Source: Streptomyces sp. TRM49041 (GTDB lineage: Bacteria > Actinomycetota > Actinomycetes > Streptomycetales > Streptomycetaceae). Taken from it: a DNA stretch of 64,000 nucleotides. This document shows, piece after piece, positions 19,301 to 26,326 of this stretch. The stretch is from NCBI RefSeq assembly GCF_008271805.1, contig NZ_VSRY01000062.1:16809-80808 (forward strand), in the 5' to 3' direction. Every line of letters begins with the position of its first letter. Positions within the stretch are counted from its first letter, which is position 1. The notes under the pieces were generated by a model, which worked only from the letters and a program-made list of their open reading frames with translations, searched no databases and was not told where the DNA came from. A program made the translations under genes and the position numbers.

Positions 19301-19969
19301 GCGTCGGGGGCGGGCAAGACCACCCTGGCGCAGGTGCTGCTGCGGTTCGTGGAGACCCGGGCCGGTGCGTACCGGCTGGATGGCACCGACGCGACGGCGC
19401 TCGACGGGGACGAGGTACGCCGGTTCGTGGGGCTCTGCGCTCAGGACGCCCACCTCTTCGACAGCACCATCCGCGAGAACCTGCGGCTCGCCCGGACCGG
19501 TGCGAGCGACGAGGAACTGCGCCGGGTGCTGGCCGAGGCCCGGCTGCTGGACTGGGCCGACGCCCTGCCCGACGGCCTGGACACGCTGGTCGGCGAGCAC
19601 GGTGCCCGGATCTCCGGCGGCCAGCGGCAGCGCCTCGCCCTCGCCCGGGCGCTCCTCGCCGACTTCCCGGTCCTCGTCCTCGACGAGCCCGCCGAGCACC
19701 TGGACCTCGCCACGGCCGACGCGCTCACGGAGGACCTGCTCCGGGCGACGCGCGGCCGCACCACGGTGCTGATCACCCACCGGCTGCACGGTCTCGACGC
19801 GGTCGACGAGGTCGTCGTCCTGGAGGACGCCAGGGTCGTCCAGCGCGGCCCGTACGCCGAGCTCGCCGCCGTCGACGGGCCACTGCGGCGGATGCTGGAA
19901 CGGGAGCGCGCAGCCGACCTCCGCGTCGAGGGCCCGGAAGCGTCGGGCGTCTCCGTACGGCGCCGATAG
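16313..19969 (+). CDS. cydCD: Fused CydD-CydC ABC exporter for cytochrome bd assembly
   Basis: About 1218 residues: CydD membrane half (about 10-330), CydD ATPase with Walker A GPSGVGKST (371-379) and signature LSAGQRQR, a Gly/Pro/Gln-rich linker (about 560-620), CydC membrane half (about 635-945), and CydC ATPase with Walker A GASGAGKTT (996-1004) and signature ISGGQRQR. CydDC exports cysteine and glutathione and is needed to assemble cytochrome bd; the fusion is typical of Streptomyces. ATG 16313 lies directly against GGCAGGGG, so the in-frame GTG at 16322, nine bases from that box, may be the real start. A parS site overlaps these first codons. Confidence 0.93.
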   Translation: MFHVKPIDPRLLRYARATRLFLMALVLLGLVGAALVVGQAMLIAEVVVGAFQRGLAVDDLTVPLVLLAVVAVGRGLVSWLTELAAHRAGAAVKSELRRRLLERAAGLGPGWLSGQRTGSLVALATRGVDALDDYFARYLPQLGLAVVVPVAVLARIVTEDWVSAAIIVVTLPLIPIFMVLIGWATQARMDRQWRLLSRLSGHFLDVVAGLPTLKIFGRAKAQAESIRAITSQYRQATLRTLRIAFLSSFALELLSTLSVALVAVGIGMRLVHGTLDLYTGLVILILAPEAYLPLRQVGAQYHAAAEGISAAEEVFAVLEAPVRKGGTGVLPDGPVRIELDAVTVRHAGRRHPSLDRASLVVEPGETVALVGPSGVGKSTLLDVVLAFTAPESGSVRAGGVDVASLDPERWRERIAWVPQRPYLFAGTITENVRLARPDADDDAVRAALRDAGADFVDDLPDGAATVLGEEGAGLSAGQRQRLALARAFLADRPVLLLDEPTAALDGATEAAVVEAVRRLAAGRTVLLVVHRPALLAVADRVVALREEERALPTPAPAGAGEPEQGQGQGPESATGPGPGPGQAGAAHVGADMVDDAFGVVGGLHGAHAAAARPVPTVSDPPAPLPGRRVLARVRGMAGEFRGRLSLALLLGSLALGSAVGLMAVSGWLISRASEQPPILHLMVAVTATRAFGIGRAVFRYAERLVSHDAVLRMLADLRVASYRRLERISPAGLRRTRRGDLLSRLVSDVDALQDYWLRWLLPAGTALLVGAGAVGFTAWLLPEAGAVLAAGLLVAGVAVPALGGVVSRRAEQRLAPARGALAARVVDLLRGCAELTVAGALRSRIARTREADAVLTRIAARQSAATALGGGLTALSAGLTVAAAALVGVQAVRDGRLGGVALAVVVLTPLAAFEAVMGLPLAVQYRQRVRRSAERVFEVLDAPVPVPEPEWPAPPPQSPFPLELRGVTARHPGQDRDALVSFDLRLEAGRRVAVVGASGAGKTTLAQVLLRFVETRAGAYRLDGTDATALDGDEVRRFVGLCAQDAHLFDSTIRENLRLARTGASDEELRRVLAEARLLDWADALPDGLDTLVGEHGARISGGQRQRLALARALLADFPVLVLDEPAEHLDLATADALTEDLLRATRGRTTVLITHRLHGLDAVDEVVVLEDARVVQRGPYAELAAVDGPLRRMLERERAADLRVEGPEASGVSVRRR
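16315..16328. other. parS site overlapping the cydCD start
   Basis: GTTTCACGTGAAAC is an exact match to the Streptomyces ParB-binding site. It lies inside the first codons of cydCD and encodes FHVK of the peptide MFHVKP. Streptomyces chromosomes carry about twenty such sites clustered around oriC. Confidence 0.9.
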
Positions 19970-20030
19970 TACGGGGGCGGGCGTACGCAGGGCGGGCCTC
20001 CGCCGCCCGGGCGGACCGGCGCCGCCCGGC

Positions 20031-20086
20031 CGACGGCGGGGCGGGGACCGGCCGACGGCGGGGCGGGGACCGGCCGACGGCGGGGC
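20031..20086. repeat. 22-base GC-rich tandem repeat, about 2.5 copies
   Basis: The unit starting CGACGGCGGGGCGGGGACCG occurs at 20031-20052 and 20053-20074, with a partial third copy to about 20086. It fills part of the 225-base gap between cydCD and the M23 gene. Confidence 0.8.
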
Positions 20087-20195
20087 GCCGGACAGGTCGG
20101 CGACGGGGGTGTGGCCGGACAGCGGCGTGCGGGTGGGCCGGACGGCGGTACTGCTGTAGGCCGGTCGGCGGTACGGCGCCGGGTGGGACGGCCAG

Positions 20196-21305
20196 ATGCG
20201 GGAGAAGCCCTGTCCGAAGAGCGACTATCCCAGGATGCGCCTTCCCCACGGTCGGCGGTCGCTGCTCGGGCCGGTGCTGTCCGCGCTGATCGTCCTGCTC
20301 GCCCCCCCGTCCACGGCCGCCGCCGCTCCGGTGGCCGGGCCCGACGGGCCCGCGGTGAGCGCCGAGGTGGCGCGGCTCTTCGAGGAGGCCGGCAAGATCA
20401 CGGAGGCGTACGAGCGGGGGCTCCGCGCCTCCGCCGCGCAGCAGGCCAAGGCCGACCTGCTCCAGAAGAAGCTGGACGAGAAACGGCGCGAACTGGCCGC
20501 CCTGCACAACCGGGCGGGTGAGGTCGCCCGCGCCCAGTACCGGACCGGCAGCTCCTTCGCGGTGACCGCGCGGCTGCTGCTCGCCGACAACCCGGAGGAC
20601 GCGCTGCGCGCCGAGCGGGTCGCACGCCAGGCGGGCCAGGTGGTGCACCAGTTGATGAAGCACACGGGCCGGGCAGAGCGGCGGCTGGCGTCCGCCGAGA
20701 ACCAGGCGAGATCCGCGTGGCGGGACCTGGATGTCGGCCGGGCGCGGCTGGCGGAGGTGAAGCGCGATCTGGAGACGCGGCTGGAGCGGGCACAGTGGCG
20801 GCTCCAGGCGGAGGCGGACCGCAGTGCGGCGGCGGGCAGCTGCCCGGGCGCGGCGCGCCTCGACCAGCCGGACGGCCGGTGGGACGAGGGCCGGGCCTGG
20901 GTGGCGCCGGTCTCCGCGAAGCACGGGTACGAGCTGTCGGCGGGCTTCGACAGCGCGGGGAGGCACTGGGCGCACCGGCACACGGGGCAGGACTTCGCGG
21001 TGGACATCGGTACGCCGGTGCGGTCGATCGGAGCGGGGCGCGTCCAGTCCGTGTCGTGCGGGGGCCCGTTCGGGATCGAGGTGGTCGTACGGCACACGGG
21101 CGGCTGGTACTCGCAGTACGCGCATCTCGCGTCGGCCGCGGTGGACCAGGGGGAGGCCGTCGCCGCCGGGCAGTGGATCGGCCAGGCAGGGACCACGGGG
21201 AACTCGACCGGGCCCCATCTGCACTTCGAAGTGCGGGTCACCCCGCACCTGGGCTCCGGCGTCGACCCCATGCGCTGGCTGCGTGAGCACGGGGTCGAGC
21301 TGTGA
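20196..21305 (+). CDS. Secreted M23 (LytM-type) peptidase with coiled coil
   Basis: 369 residues. A signal peptide runs through RSLLGPVLSALIVLLAPPSTAAA. A long helical region, probably coiled coil, spans about 50-215 and is rich in Lys/Glu/Arg/Ala. The C-terminal M23 peptidase domain (about 235-365) has His262 and Asp266 (HTGQDFAVD) and His341/His343 of HLHFE, so all zinc and catalytic residues are present. Such proteins cut peptidoglycan cross-links or activate amidases at septa. ATG 20196 and ATG 20235 are both possible; the latter gives a shorter pre-signal segment. Two cysteines in SCPGA and SCGGP may form a disulfide. Confidence 0.85.
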   Translation: MREKPCPKSDYPRMRLPHGRRSLLGPVLSALIVLLAPPSTAAAAPVAGPDGPAVSAEVARLFEEAGKITEAYERGLRASAAQQAKADLLQKKLDEKRRELAALHNRAGEVARAQYRTGSSFAVTARLLLADNPEDALRAERVARQAGQVVHQLMKHTGRAERRLASAENQARSAWRDLDVGRARLAEVKRDLETRLERAQWRLQAEADRSAAAGSCPGAARLDQPDGRWDEGRAWVAPVSAKHGYELSAGFDSAGRHWAHRHTGQDFAVDIGTPVRSIGAGRVQSVSCGGPFGIEVVVRHTGGWYSQYAHLASAAVDQGEAVAAGQWIGQAGTTGNSTGPHLHFEVRVTPHLGSGVDPMRWLREHGVEL

Positions 21306-21337
21306 GGCGGGTCCCGGTGACCGGCTCAGTAGTCGGC

Positions 21338-22198
21338 TCAGTAGTCGGCGAGGATGCCTTCGATGACCGCCGCCACGCCGTCCTCCTGGTTGGCGACGGT
21401 CCGGCCGGAGGCGGCGGCGACGACGTCCGGGTGGGCGTTACCCATCGCGTACGACGTGCCGGCCCAGGTGAGCATCTCGATGTCGTTGGGCATGTCCCCG
21501 AACGCCACGACCTCGTCCGCGGAGATGCCGCGCTCGGCGCAGCACAGGGCGAGCGTGCTGGCCTTGGACACTCCCAGGCCGCTGACCTCCAGCAGCGCGG
21601 TGGGGCTTGAGCGGGTGATGGTGGCCCGGTGGCCGACGGCCGCACGCGCCAGGGCGAGGAAGCCGTCGGGTGTGAGCTCGGGGTGGAGCGCGAGCAGCTT
21701 CAGCAGGGGCGCGCCGAGCCCGGCCACGTCCTCGTGGAGGAGCTTCTCGGCGGGGCCGATGTCGAGGGCCGCGTCGAGGTGGAGGGGCGGGTAGTCCGGT
21801 TCGTGCCGGATGCCGTCGGCGAACTCCATCGCGAAGGCCGTGCTGGGCGACTCCATGCGCAACGTCTCGACGACGTCGAGTGCGGTCTCCCGCTCCAGGG
21901 ACCGCACGTCGATGATCTTCCGTCCGGCGTGCAGATCGACGACGGCCGCCCCGTTGGAGCAGATCGCCAGCCCATGGCCGTGGACGTGGGCGCTGACGAC
22001 GTCCATCCAGCGGGCGGGCCGGCCGGTGACGAAGAAGACCTCGATCCCCGCCTCCTCAGCGGCGGCCAGTGCCGCGACCGTGCGGTCCGAAACGGACTTG
22101 TCGTTACGCAGAAGCGTTCCGTCAAGGTCGGTGGCGATCAGCCGTGGACGCGCCTTGGACATCGGACGGGGGCGGGGGAAGGTCGTCGGTGAGGTCAC
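21338..22198 (-). CDS. Cof-type HAD hydrolase
   Basis: 286 residues from the upstream GTG; the more conserved start [18 protein letters not shown] corresponds to ATG 22163. HAD motif I is DLDGTLL, motif II is VTGRP, motif III is the Lys of GVSKASTLA, and motif IV is GDMPNDIEM. The cap is of the C2B type. Members dephosphorylate small sugar phosphates or cofactors such as PLP and FMN. It is convergent with the M23 gene with 32 bases between, where TCAGTAGTCGGC, including this gene's stop codon, is duplicated. A second Cof-type HAD gene lies near 39 kb. Confidence 0.88.
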   Translation of the reverse strand: MTSPTTFPRPRPMSKARPRLIATDLDGTLLRNDKSVSDRTVAALAAAEEAGIEVFFVTGRPARWMDVVSAHVHGHGLAICSNGAAVVDLHAGRKIIDVRSLERETALDVVETLRMESPSTAFAMEFADGIRHEPDYPPLHLDAALDIGPAEKLLHEDVAGLGAPLLKLLALHPELTPDGFLALARAAVGHRATITRSSPTALLEVSGLGVSKASTLALCCAERGISADEVVAFGDMPNDIEMLTWAGTSYAMGNAHPDVVAAASGRTVANQEDGVAAVIEGILADY

Positions 22199-22329
22199 CC
22201 GTCCATTGTCCCGTACCAGTCACCCACCAGGTGCACGAACGTGCGAAACCGTGCGCATTTGAGCCGCACGCTTGTGCGCAGGCGAAACGGGTGAAACGGC
22301 GGAAACGGGGGTGGTGGATGGGGTGACCG

Positions 22330-23235
22330 TCAGGCGTTCAGCTGGGCGAGCCCCTCGGTGGCGATCCGCTCGAAAACGGTCTCGTCGGTGGCGAAGACGG
22401 AGTCCGGGATGGGTGCGTGCACCACGATCTCGTCGAATCCGAGCTCCGCGTGCCGACCGGCGAAGTCCACGAACGCGTCCACGGACTCCAGTGGGCGGTT
22501 CCCGTCCGGGGTGAAACCGGTCAGCAAGATCTTGTCCAGTTCGGCCGCGTCCCGGCCGGCCCCGGCGCACGCCTTGTCCAGTTTGTCCAGCTGGTCGCGG
22601 AGAGCGAGCCGGGACTGCTCGGGCGTGCCCGTCTCGGTCAGCTTCGGATCGCCGGTCGTGACCCACGCCTGGCCGTGCCGGGCTGCGAGCCGCATCCCGC
22701 GCGGGCCGGTCGCCGCGACGGCGAAGGGCAGCCGGGGCCGCTGGACACAGCCGGGAATGTCGCGGGCCTCGTGCGCCGAATAGTGAGTGCCCTCGTGGGT
22801 GACGCTGTCCTCGGTGAGGAGTCGGTCGAGCAGCGGGACGAACTCGGCGAACCGGTCCGCGCGCTGCCGGGGCGTCCACGCCTCCTGCCCCAGCGCCGTG
22901 GCGTCGAAGCCGTTGCCGCCCGCGCCGATGCCGAGCGTGATCCGGCCGCCGGAGATGTCGTCAAGGGAGATCAGCTCCTTGGCCAGTGTGACCGGGTGCC
23001 GGAAGTTCGGCGACGTGACGAGGGTGCCCAGGCGGAGTCGTCGGGTGGCCGTCGCGGCGGCGGTCAGCGTCGGCACCGCGCCGAACCAGGGGCCGTCGCG
23101 GAAGCTGCGCCATGAGAGGTGGTCGTAGGTGTACGCGGCGTGGAAGCCCAGTTCCTCCGCCCGTGTCCACTGGTCTCGGCCGCCGTCGTGCCAGCGGCGT
23201 ACGGGCAGGATCACGGTGCTCAGGCGCAGAGTCAT
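22330..23235 (-). CDS. LLM-class F420-dependent oxidoreductase
   Basis: 301 residues of the luciferase-like TIM barrel family. Family features include YTYDHLSWRSF (about 35-45), RRLRLGTLVTSPNFRHP (about 66-82) and the flavin-contacting GIGAGGNGFDATALG (about 101-115). In actinobacteria, proteins like this usually use F420 rather than FMN. Substrate unknown. ATG start at the gene's right end; the next gene to the right starts more than 500 bases away in the opposite direction. Confidence 0.85.
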   Translation of the reverse strand: MTLRLSTVILPVRRWHDGGRDQWTRAEELGFHAAYTYDHLSWRSFRDGPWFGAVPTLTAAATATRRLRLGTLVTSPNFRHPVTLAKELISLDDISGGRITLGIGAGGNGFDATALGQEAWTPRQRADRFAEFVPLLDRLLTEDSVTHEGTHYSAHEARDIPGCVQRPRLPFAVAATGPRGMRLAARHGQAWVTTGDPKLTETGTPEQSRLALRDQLDKLDKACAGAGRDAAELDKILLTGFTPDGNRPLESVDAFVDFAGRHAELGFDEIVVHAPIPDSVFATDETVFERIATEGLAQLNA

Positions 23236-23764
23236 GCCCCGAGCCTACGTCCGCCCCAGGACTGTCCCCCTGCGCGGAATGGCCTCAGTATTCCGACCTG
23301 GGTGCTGCCATCTCCAGGCCATACCGCCGCCGTCGGCGCGGTCACAGCCGTGACAGCGGTCTGTCTCCTGTGGGTGACCGGCAAGGGCGCACGGTGTCGA
23401 GTGGAGGGCCGTTCTGACACATCGTGTCCGGCGCCGAGGTCACTCTGTCGAGTGGCTTTCCGGCAGAGCCGCTCCATAGATGGCGTGGATTCAGCAGGAA
23501 AGGGTCACGAGGTGACCTCTGGCGAAAGAATCCAAAGACTTCCGGCATCTTCGATCACGGATTCGGCGGAGCTGACTACCGTGCGATTCCGAGGGCTGGA
23601 TGACCCACGGCACCCTCCGTGGATGTCCTGTCGGAATTCAGCCGCTGACAAGGGGTGACCGTGCTCGACATCACCATGCCGGGACATCGGACGGCTTCGG
23701 TCTTCGCCGCCCCGGAGACCCGCCGGGCCGTCATGGACGTGGCTGTTTCACGATCAGGAGCCGA
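23236..23764. other. Intergenic region, left edge of accessory island
   Basis: 529 bases between divergent genes. Frames on both strands lack family motifs and ribosome sites, so I see no gene. It marks the point where gene order departs from what I remember in S. coelicolor. An AGGAG ribosome site at its right end serves the next gene. Confidence 0.5.
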
Positions 23765-24679
23765 ATGGTGATGCATCCCGATTTCCCCGGAGCCCCTTGG
23801 GCATCACCGGCACGGTCGCTGCCGTCGCCGTCGGACCACGCCGCCGAGGAGCTGGCCCGGAACCTGGTCCGTGCTCGTCACGAGCGGCTCTCCGGCACTC
23901 TGGTGGTGGTGGGCGACCCGGGCGGCACCTTTCATCTGGCGAACGGCGCCATCGTCGCGGTCGAGTCGCCCGGAGCCCCGACCGTGGAGACCCTGTTGCT
24001 GTGTTCCGGGCGTCTCGGGACGGCCGAGTGGGCGGCCGCCTACCAGGCCGGTGCGGCCGATGGCCGGATCGGAACAGAACTGATCGACCGGACGCTGGTC
24101 GGAGCGGCCGAGCTGCAGTTGATATGTCACATGGCAGCCCTGGACGGCGCCCTCTCCGTCTGCATGGGCCGCATCGACGAGTGCCTCCTCGAACCCGGCG
24201 GGGGCCATCACCTGACGGCACCCCAAGCCATCGAACCGGATTGGCTGCTCCCGGAGGTGAGCCGTCGTATCAAGGCACTCGCTTCGCTCCGGGTCTCGCT
24301 CTGCCCTTTCAAGGACCGGTTGACTCCGACGTCCGCGGGAGCCGCACTGCTGAGCGGTTCGACGTCCGGTACGCGACGGGAGATCCTTCTACGCGTCAAC
24401 GGACGCCGCAGCGCACGGGACCTCTCCTTCCTGCTGGCGCGGGGCCTCTACGCGGTCACGGTCGAACTCACACGCATGCTGAGCGAGGGTCTGGTCGCGG
24501 TGGTGTCCTCCCGTACGGCCGTTCCTGTCGGCGAGCCGGCCGAGGCAGCCGATCGGATGCCGAACGCCTCCCGCCTCCCTCACCGCCCGGCCGACGCGAG
24601 CGGCCTTCCTCAGCGCCGACGCGGCATGAGCGGAATCCACGACGTCCTCCCTCTGCGGCCGGTGACGGATTGCCGGTAA
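23765..24679 (+). CDS. DUF4388/PATAN-like regulatory protein (tentative)
   Basis: 304 residues. The segment GTLVVVGDPGGTFHLANGAIVAVESPGAPT (about 45-74, read in pieces) resembles the beta-rich G-x-i-x-f-x-x-G-x-i-v-x-a pattern of DUF4388/PATAN domains. The later REILLRVNGRRSARDLSFLLARGLYAVTVEL region (about 205-238) resembles the winged-helix-like repeat that follows such domains. The tail is disordered and Arg/Pro-rich. AGGAG lies four bases before the ATG. It precedes two roadblock-fold genes in the same direction. DUF4388 and roadblock proteins co-occur in small-GTPase and motility regulation in other bacteria. The assignment is by pattern only. Confidence 0.55.
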   Translation: MVMHPDFPGAPWASPARSLPSPSDHAAEELARNLVRARHERLSGTLVVVGDPGGTFHLANGAIVAVESPGAPTVETLLLCSGRLGTAEWAAAYQAGAADGRIGTELIDRTLVGAAELQLICHMAALDGALSVCMGRIDECLLEPGGGHHLTAPQAIEPDWLLPEVSRRIKALASLRVSLCPFKDRLTPTSAGAALLSGSTSGTRREILLRVNGRRSARDLSFLLARGLYAVTVELTRMLSEGLVAVVSSRTAVPVGEPAEAADRMPNASRLPHRPADASGLPQRRRGMSGIHDVLPLRPVTDCR

Positions 24680-24868
24680 CCGATGTCCCTTCCCGCGGGG
24701 AGCCTCAGTCCCACTGCGGGCCAGGGCATGCGACGCCAGCCCCCGTCGTGGTCCACAAGGGGGGCGGAACCCCTGGCCTCATCCGGGACGGACGATCAGG
24801 CGCGCTACGCGTCGAAGAAGCTGCACAGCCGGCCGGGAGTGATCCCGGCTTGAACACACAGGAGAGTT

Positions 24869-25267
24869 GTGACTATCAAGAATGACGAGCTGACCGCTGA
24901 GATGCGTGCACTCCGCGATCGGGTCGTCGGTGTCACGGACGTGGTCGTGGCTTCGGCCGACGGCCTTCTCATCACTGCTGAGGCGGACGACACGGTGGAC
25001 GGAGAGTGCCTGGCCGCTCTCACGGCAGCGGCACTCAGCATCGCCCGCCGCACGGGCGCCGCCACAGGCAAGGGACTGGTCCAACACACCGTCTCACGGT
25101 TCAGCGGCGGTTATCTGGTCGCACAGGCGATCGGCGACATGGCGTTGATGGCGGTGCTCGGCGACTCGGGCATGGACGTGAGGCGGTTCCACGCCGAGTC
25201 GCAGGTGAGCGCCGACCGGATCGGCCTGCTGCTGACTTCCGAGACCGGGACCACTCAGGTCGGCTGA
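24869..25267 (+). CDS. Roadblock/LC7-fold protein 1
   Basis: 132 residues. An N-terminal helix, ADGLLITAEADD hairpin (about 32-43), long central helix LAALTAAALSIARRTGAATG (about 51-70) and beta strands GGYLVAQAIGDMALMAVLG (about 81-99) give the roadblock/LC7 order. In Streptomyces conservons (cvn) the second gene encodes such a protein and works with a histidine kinase-like protein and a GTPase. Here neither partner is present. GTG start with CAGGAGAG upstream. It lies 189 bases after the DUF4388-like gene and 102 bases before a second roadblock-type gene. Confidence 0.78.
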   Translation: MTIKNDELTAEMRALRDRVVGVTDVVVASADGLLITAEADDTVDGECLAALTAAALSIARRTGAATGKGLVQHTVSRFSGGYLVAQAIGDMALMAVLGDSGMDVRRFHAESQVSADRIGLLLTSETGTTQVG

Positions 25268-25369
25268 GCCGGACGCCCTCTGCGAAACAGGGCCCAGGAC
25301 TGCACGATCGCCCAGGGTGGGAGCCGGCTTCGGTCCTCACCCGACACCGAATCCATCAGAAGGAACACA

Positions 25370-25807
25370 ATGAGCGCAGCGGGAACCTCAGGCCACCAGA
25401 GCATGTCCGGCCGAGTGGTCAACATTGTCAAGACCCTCCGCACGGAGGTGCCGGAGTGCGTGGCCGCCGGGATCATCGACATGTCGACGGGCATGTTGTT
25501 GTCGGTGGAGACCAGTGACTCGCACCCGCCGGAGGTACTCGACATGCTGGCGGCGGCCACACTCGAGCTCTTCCAGGGCCGCAATGTGGTGATGATCGAG
25601 AACATCTTCAAGGAGCGCCGCGGAGTGGTGTCCGACCGGCACTACTTCCAGGAGATCCTTGTCAACAGCGACAACCTGGCGCACCTCTTTCTGCGTGTCG
25701 ACAGCGCCGACGAGGTCGTCGCGGTCGTCGTGTGCCGAAAGTCGGCGAACGTGGGGATGCTCTTCGCCCAGGCCCGAAGGGTCCTGAAGGACAACGGACC
25801 GCTGTGA
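25370..25807 (+). CDS. Roadblock/LC7-like protein 2
   Basis: 145 residues. The hairpin IIDMSTGMLLSVETSD (about 36-51), central helix EVLDMLAAATLELFQGRN (about 54-71) and strands HLFLRVDSADEVVAVVVCRKSANVG (read as two parts, about 103-127) fit a roadblock-like fold, more diverged than its neighbour. The insertion IENIFKERRGVVSDRHYF between helix and strand differs from conservon roadblock proteins. AGGAA precedes the ATG. Tandem placement suggests the two roadblock proteins may form a heterodimer; this is inference. Confidence 0.68.
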   Translation: MSAAGTSGHQSMSGRVVNIVKTLRTEVPECVAAGIIDMSTGMLLSVETSDSHPPEVLDMLAAATLELFQGRNVVMIENIFKERRGVVSDRHYFQEILVNSDNLAHLFLRVDSADEVVAVVVCRKSANVGMLFAQARRVLKDNGPL

Positions 25808-26326
25808 CGGGCCCTCCTGCCCGGATGGGCCGGAGCAATGCTCAAGGTCCACCCGTCAGGCCGCTAGGGGCGACCGAGGTCTGACCGAGGTCTGACCGAG
25901 GTGACGAGGGTTCCCAAGGACATGCCGTGTGTCACCGTCGTCGCAGCCGTGCCCGTGGGGACCGCGCGGAGCAGCGGTCCGCCACGGAACGAACGCCGGG
26001 AAGATCGAGCAGGGACGGGCAGCGGATACAGGAGGACCGGGCCGCGTTCAGGGGCTTCTGCGACGACGAACCGGTCCTTCCGCCTGCCTGAGCCGAAGAC
26101 TTCCGGGTGGTGCGTCCGGAACGTCACCAGTCCACGAGGCGTGGCCCCCGGACCCGCCTGGTCCTCCCCTTCGGTCACCCGAACAGGTGGCGATGACGCC
26201 ACGTCATGGTGTCCGACCCTGTGGCGTGCCGCCCCCTGGCACCGTGAGCCGCGTCGTCGACGTGCTGTGACCCGACCGGCGGAGCGCCCGGCGGCCTCAT
26301 GTTCCTGCCCCGGAAAGGGAACTCTC
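25808..26326. other. Intergenic region before the secreted propeller gene
   Basis: 519 bases. The propeller frame is open through most of it, but the upstream residues are Arg/Pro/Thr-rich, lack a ribosome site and precede a good signal peptide start, so I treat them as non-coding. It contains an 11-base tandem repeat at 25872-25902 and AAAGGGAA just before the GTG at 26327. Confidence 0.5.
25872..25902. repeat. 11-base tandem repeat, about 2.8 copies
   Basis: GACCGAGGTCT occurs twice, followed by GACCGAGGT and a degenerate GACGAGG. It is non-coding, 65 bases after the second roadblock gene. Confidence 0.8.

Noticed and set aside
16295..19789. 1164-residue leftward frame opposite cydCD
   Set aside because: Mirror frame caused by high GC; no recognisable domain.
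25901..26326. Upstream extension of the propeller protein
   Set aside because: It would bury the signal peptide, has no ribosome site and has non-coding composition.
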